From Prosthecobacter sp. (GTDB lineage Bacteria; Verrucomicrobiota; Verrucomicrobiia; Verrucomicrobiales; Verrucomicrobiaceae), in contig JAFMIR010000026.1 of the NCBI GenBank assembly GCA_017853885.1, forward strand, positions 1 through 55,484: a stretch of 55,484 bases of DNA, in the 5' to 3' direction. The translations under genes and the position numbers were made by a program. The notes beneath the pieces are model-generated. The model searched no databases. It was given only the letters and a program-made list of their open reading frames with translations, and was not told the origin of the DNA. Below are positions 52,447 to 55,484 of this stretch, in pieces (the stretch's first letter is position 1; every line of letters starts with the position of its first letter).

Positions 52447-53709
52447 TCAATCTTCTTTCAGTTTACGCCTCAAAGTGGCGCGGTTCATTTTGAGCGCGGC
52501 GGCGAGGCGTGTGGGCTTGTTGTCGAAGCGACGAAGGAGTGTTTCGAGCATGGTAGCCTCGACGGTTTCGAGTAGATCATCATAGGCCGGCATGTAGTTG
52601 TCATCGCCGGTGGTTTTTTGATCGAGCCACGCCGCCATAGATCGTTTCATGCTATCCTCAAGATGGTTTGACGGCTCGCCGACGGTCAGATGCGACGGCA
52701 GATGATGCGGCAGGATGGTGTTTCCGCCGCAGACAGCCGAGGCATGCGCGATCGCGGTTTGCAGTTCACGGACATTTCCGGGCCAGGCATGCGCTTTGAG
52801 CAACGCCATCGCCTCAGCAGAGAGAGCAAGTTCGCCCGTGCGTGAGGCAGCAAGAGCAGGAATGTCTCCTATGCGCTCGCTGAGTGGCGGGAGGATGACG
52901 CGGAGCACAGCGAGGGCATAAAACAAATCTTCACGAAAAGCTCCACAGGCGACTTTTTCGGCAAGGTCTTGGCTGGAGGCACTGAACAGCCGGCCGCGGA
53001 TTTTTTCGTTGGCGAGATGGCGCATGAGTGCGGCTTGGAGGGACTTTGGCCAAGCGCTGATCTCGTCGAGAAAGAGCACGCCCTCATCGGTTTGGGCGAT
53101 GGCATCGTCGAGCGCGGCTTCGACCTTGTCCTCCTGCCATTCATCGGCTCGAAAAACGGTGAGGGGTTTGTCTGCTCGTATGCTGTGACGATGGATGACC
53201 TCCGCCGCGAGGCTTTTGCCACTGCCGGGAGGGCCTTGCAGAAGCACAGGTGTATCGCAGTCGCTGGCTTGTGCAATACTGGCAAAGGCTCGCTGCATGG
53301 GTTCGCTGGTGCCGATCATGAGGGTCTCGAGGCGTGGTGCGGCTTTCACAGGCGCAAAGATCTCTCGGATGGTTCGCTGGATGGCGGCGAGGTCGAGGGG
53401 TTTGAGGAAATACTCGCTTGCCCCAAGGCGGCGTGCCTCCAGCGCGGTATCCAGCGTGCCGTGCGCGGTGATGATGATCACCGGTGGAGGCTTCGGGAGC
53501 TTTTGGATCTTTTCGAGCACTTTCAGCCCGCTGATGTCTGGCAGGCCCACATCGAGCAGGACGATGAAAAAATTTTGCGAGGCAAGCTTGTCGATGCCGC
53601 TTTGGCCTGAGGCTGCCACAACCGGCGTGGCACCGAGCCTTCGCACGACCGTGGAGAGTGCCGCTGCGAGGGCGTATTCGTCTTCAATGATCAGGATGGA
53701 GTGGTTCAT
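52447..53709 (-). CDS. NtrC-like response regulator lacking the GAFTGA loop
   Basis: This 420-residue protein has a receiver domain (1-120) with phospho-acceptor D53 (LLDVGLPDISG), D10-E11 and the lysine in FLKPLD. An AAA+ domain follows, with Walker A LLQGPPGSGKS and Walker B GVLFLDEISAWPKSLQ. The C-terminal helix-turn-helix of the Fis type ends it (KPTRLAAALKMNRATLRRKL). Between Walker A and B the normal ELFGHExGAFTGA segment of sigma-54 activators is missing and the region is shortened (FRADEWQEDKVEAALDDAIAQTDEG). The protein therefore probably does not remodel sigma-54 holoenzyme in the usual way. The ATG at 53709 overlaps the kinase stop (ATGA); the longer frame starts upstream inside the kinase gene. 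Confidence 0.92.
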   Translation of the reverse strand: MNHSILIIEDEYALAAALSTVVRRLGATPVVAASGQSGIDKLASQNFFIVLLDVGLPDISGLKVLEKIQKLPKPPPVIIITAHGTLDTALEARRLGASEYFLKPLDLAAIQRTIREIFAPVKAAPRLETLMIGTSEPMQRAFASIAQASDCDTPVLLQGPPGSGKSLAAEVIHRHSIRADKPLTVFRADEWQEDKVEAALDDAIAQTDEGVLFLDEISAWPKSLQAALMRHLANEKIRGRLFSASSQDLAEKVACGAFREDLFYALAVLRVILPPLSERIGDIPALAASRTGELALSAEAMALLKAHAWPGNVRELQTAIAHASAVCGGNTILPHHLPSHLTVGEPSNHLEDSMKRSMAAWLDQKTTGDDNYMPAYDDLLETVEATMLETLLRRFDNKPTRLAAALKMNRATLRRKLKED

Positions 53710-54794
53710 GGGACGGAAGGGAGTGACACGCGCACCACCGCGCCGCACTTGGGATCATTGTGTAGTGAAAGCTGACCTCCATGCGCCTCGATGATGCTAG
53801 CGACGATGTTGAGGCCCACGCCCATGCCGCCTTCTTTTTCGGTATAAAAAAGTTCGGTGCCGCGGGCAAGTGCCACCTCGCTGAAACCGGAGCCGGAATC
53901 GGCAAAAATCAGGTTGAGGCTTTCGCCGTTTTTTTCAGTACTAATACGAAGTATGCCTCCGCGCGGCATCGCTTGGATGGCATTGATGATGAGGTTTCGA
54001 AAGGCTTGGGACAGGCGCTGGACATCGCCCTGAGTCCAATGCGGGCCTGTTACGTTGTTTTCGAGACTCACACCCGCATGCTGTGCTTGGGCTTCGAGGT
54101 GTGCGACGACCTTCTTAACGGTGTCGGCCAAATCGAGTCTTGAAAGAGCTGGTGGTAGTGGATTGGCGAGGTGAAGCCATTGGTTCACGAGGCCTGAAAT
54201 CACCGCAGACTCGCTTTGAATGAGTTGCACAGCCTCAGTGTCCCCGGCTTCTTTCGGCGTGATGAGCTGGGCGTGCAGCTGAATGGATGCGAGGGGGTTC
54301 TTGATGTCGTGCGCGAGGCTGGTGGCCACGCGCCCAAGCATGGCGAGGCGCTCGCTTTCAGCACGTTTGAAGCGTTCTCGCGCTAGCAGCCAGCCAACAA
54401 TCGCGGCTAGGAGCCAAAAGGCTAGGAAGGCATTCCGCGTGGCCGGATCTCGCAAGGAGAGCTGGGAGGCAGCAGGTGGCCGCGTGAAGATCATATCGTT
54501 TTTTTCATCGAGCCGGATGACGAGCGTGTCGTCATTGCTTGAGCTGCCTTTGCCGGCCTCGGTGAATTCAATCCGCATGCCAATGAGCTGCGCGAGGTCA
54601 CTAGCGAGTTTTTCACTGCGCGGCAGGTTCATGCGGCGCACAAACTCCGCATCGGCCTGCGCAAGCGCTTGAAAGATCCTGCTGGACTCCTCCCATTCCC
54701 GCTGCCGCAGCCAAGCGAGTAGCAGCAGCGACCCCGCGATGACAAACGCGAGGTAGCCGAGGCCAAAGCGCCAAGATTTGGGCAGGTGGAGCAT
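53706..54794 (-). CDS. Membrane sensor histidine kinase
   Basis: This 362-residue protein has two membrane helices, at about 10-28 and 120-137, enclosing a periplasmic sensor region of about 90 residues that I do not recognise. The dimerisation/phosphotransfer helix carries H162 in SLAHDIKNPLASIQLHAQL. The HATPase domain contains the N box (AFRNLIINAIQAMP), G1 box (FADSGSGFS) and a G2 segment (GGMGVGLNIVASI). It most resembles the NtrB/ZraS type that pairs with NtrC-like regulators. It is the first gene of the pair and overlaps the regulator by four bases, so the two are co-translated. Confidence 0.93.
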   Translation of the reverse strand: MLHLPKSWRFGLGYLAFVIAGSLLLLAWLRQREWEESSRIFQALAQADAEFVRRMNLPRSEKLASDLAQLIGMRIEFTEAGKGSSSNDDTLVIRLDEKNDMIFTRPPAASQLSLRDPATRNAFLAFWLLAAIVGWLLARERFKRAESERLAMLGRVATSLAHDIKNPLASIQLHAQLITPKEAGDTEAVQLIQSESAVISGLVNQWLHLANPLPPALSRLDLADTVKKVVAHLEAQAQHAGVSLENNVTGPHWTQGDVQRLSQAFRNLIINAIQAMPRGGILRISTEKNGESLNLIFADSGSGFSEVALARGTELFYTEKEGGMGVGLNIVASIIEAHGGQLSLHNDPKCGAVVRVSLPSVP

Positions 54795-54996
54795 GCTTCC
54801 AAGTGTAGGCGCATTCGCCAGAATGCGAGGCCGGTTTCATTGTGACGATGCACTTGGCTTCTTTGCGGAAGTGAGAAGCTGCTTTTTTTGTGCATTTGAT
54901 GAATCAAAGGCTTTTGCGGCGTTTTGAGGTCAAGCGGGCTGTGCGCCGGGTTCGCTTCCCTAGCAGGCGCTGCATTCTCTTCATCCTCGATTCACC

Positions 54997-55484
54997 ATGA
55001 ATTTGTCACGTGGTTCCCGACGTCAATTCCTGAAAGCGGGTGGTCTTGGCACACTCAACTTTGCTATTCCCGGACTCGTGGTTGGCAAAGACAAAATCGA
55101 CGCCTCTGGCAAGGCGGTCAGCTCGAAGAAACGCTGTATCTTCTTGCTGCTTTGCGGTGGCCCTAGCCAGCTGGACACTTGGGACCTGAAGCCTGATGCC
55201 CCATCCGAGATTCGTGGCCCCTACAAGCCCATCCGCACCAAGGTGCCAGGCATGCACCTGAGTGAGCTGCATCCAATGCTCGCCAAGGTGACCGATCACT
55301 TTTGCCTGATTCGCTCGATGACCCACCCCGGCCCCATCAGCAATCACTTCGATGCGATGCACAACCTGCTCAGCGGTCAGTTCATCGAGCGCGTGAAGCA
55401 AGGCGAGCCTGACGGGTTGCCCTACCTTGGCTCGGTGGTCGCCAAGCATCTTCCCAGCGAAAACAACCTCGTCTCCAACGCTTG
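54997..55484 (+). CDS. DUF1501 family protein with Tat signal, 3' truncated
   Basis: From the ATG at 54997 the frame is open to the last base of the window, giving 162 residues of a longer protein. The N-terminus has a Tat signal (GSRRQFLKAGGLGTLN). It continues CIFLLLCGGPSQLDTWDLKPDAPSEIRGPYKPI and HFCLIRSMTHPGPISNHFDAMHNLLSG, the DUF1501 pattern and close in layout to the gene at 44947-46368. The 202 bases upstream hold a weak hairpin with a T-run (54857-54889) in the plus direction but no gene. A DUF1549 or similar partner may lie beyond the window. Confidence 0.92.
   Translation, partial: MNLSRGSRRQFLKAGGLGTLNFAIPGLVVGKDKIDASGKAVSSKKRCIFLLLCGGPSQLDTWDLKPDAPSEIRGPYKPIRTKVPGMHLSELHPMLAKVTDHFCLIRSMTHPGPISNHFDAMHNLLSGQFIERVKQGEPDGLPYLGSVVAKHLPSENNLVSNA

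Noticed and set aside
54857..54889. Hairpin GCTTCT/AGAAGC followed by T7 on the plus strand
   Set aside because: It lies between divergent genes with no plus-strand gene upstream to terminate; stem only 6 bp. Could be an attenuator, but unsupported.

Overview
The window reads as chromosomal DNA of a PVC-superphylum bacterium, most likely a member of the Verrucomicrobiota near Verrucomicrobium/Prosthecobacter. This is inferred from gene content, not from a marker phylogeny. The pointers are several DUF1549/DUF1553 (planctomycete cytochrome type) and DUF1501 proteins with Tat signals, a SHD1-domain exported metallopeptidase, a Tm-1-like UPF0261 protein, a bacterial SET-domain protein, a WXG100-like protein, and a weak or absent Shine-Dalgarno sequence before many genes. 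Coding density is high and no gene-free stretch exceeds 300 bases. The largest gaps are 28870-29130, 5232-5488, 25328-25570, 22353-22567 and 54795-54996. I found no tRNA, rRNA, CRISPR array, insertion sequence or prophage.

Layout. 1-2040: 3' part of a DUF1549/DUF1553 gene. 2169-3423: a minus-strand GbsR-type regulator followed by two small membrane proteins, with a perfect palindrome over the regulator's promoter. 3565-5231: rpoA-rplQ with a strong terminator. 5489-7815: superoxide dismutase, then an overlapping run of an unknown gene, thiL and tsaE. 7843-14700 (minus): M3 oligopeptidase, glgX, an NDP-sugar nucleotidyltransferase, a small RibK-like protein and a Tm-1-like ATP-binding protein. 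14851-19565: exported metallopeptidase, exported methyltransferase, WXG100-like protein, OFA-type MFS transporter with its 44-residue small partner, and a PmtA-like methyltransferase. 19632-25327: ftsH, rppH, ruvC, leuB, hldD.

25571-28869 encodes pyruvate dehydrogenase E1 alpha, E1 beta and E2, with no E3. 29131-33864 (minus) is a surface-glycan operon: UDP-HexNAc dehydrogenase, UDP-sugar epimerase, NeuB-type synthase and a GT-B-like transferase. Divergent from it are a GT4 glycosyltransferase, an MsbA-like ABC exporter and a SET-domain methyltransferase. These are followed by an exported serine protease and an Fe(III)-type ABC ATPase plus binding protein whose permease is not here. 41604-42764 holds a 3D-domain lipoprotein and endonuclease III.

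42817-52401 is an exported-enzyme region: a large alpha/beta hydrolase, a three-gene DUF1549 / beta-propeller / DUF1501 operon, and a divergent PhoD-like phosphatase. 52447-54794 is a two-component pair whose NtrC-like regulator lacks the sigma-54 contact loop. A truncated DUF1501 gene runs off the right end.

The strongest leads for something undescribed are the self-controlled GbsR operon, the RibK-like protein next to the Tm-1-like protein, the MFS small subunit, the orphan WXG100-like protein, the NtrC-like regulator without GAFTGA, and the altered Fe-S cysteines of endonuclease III. None of these amounts to a proven new system from sequence alone.
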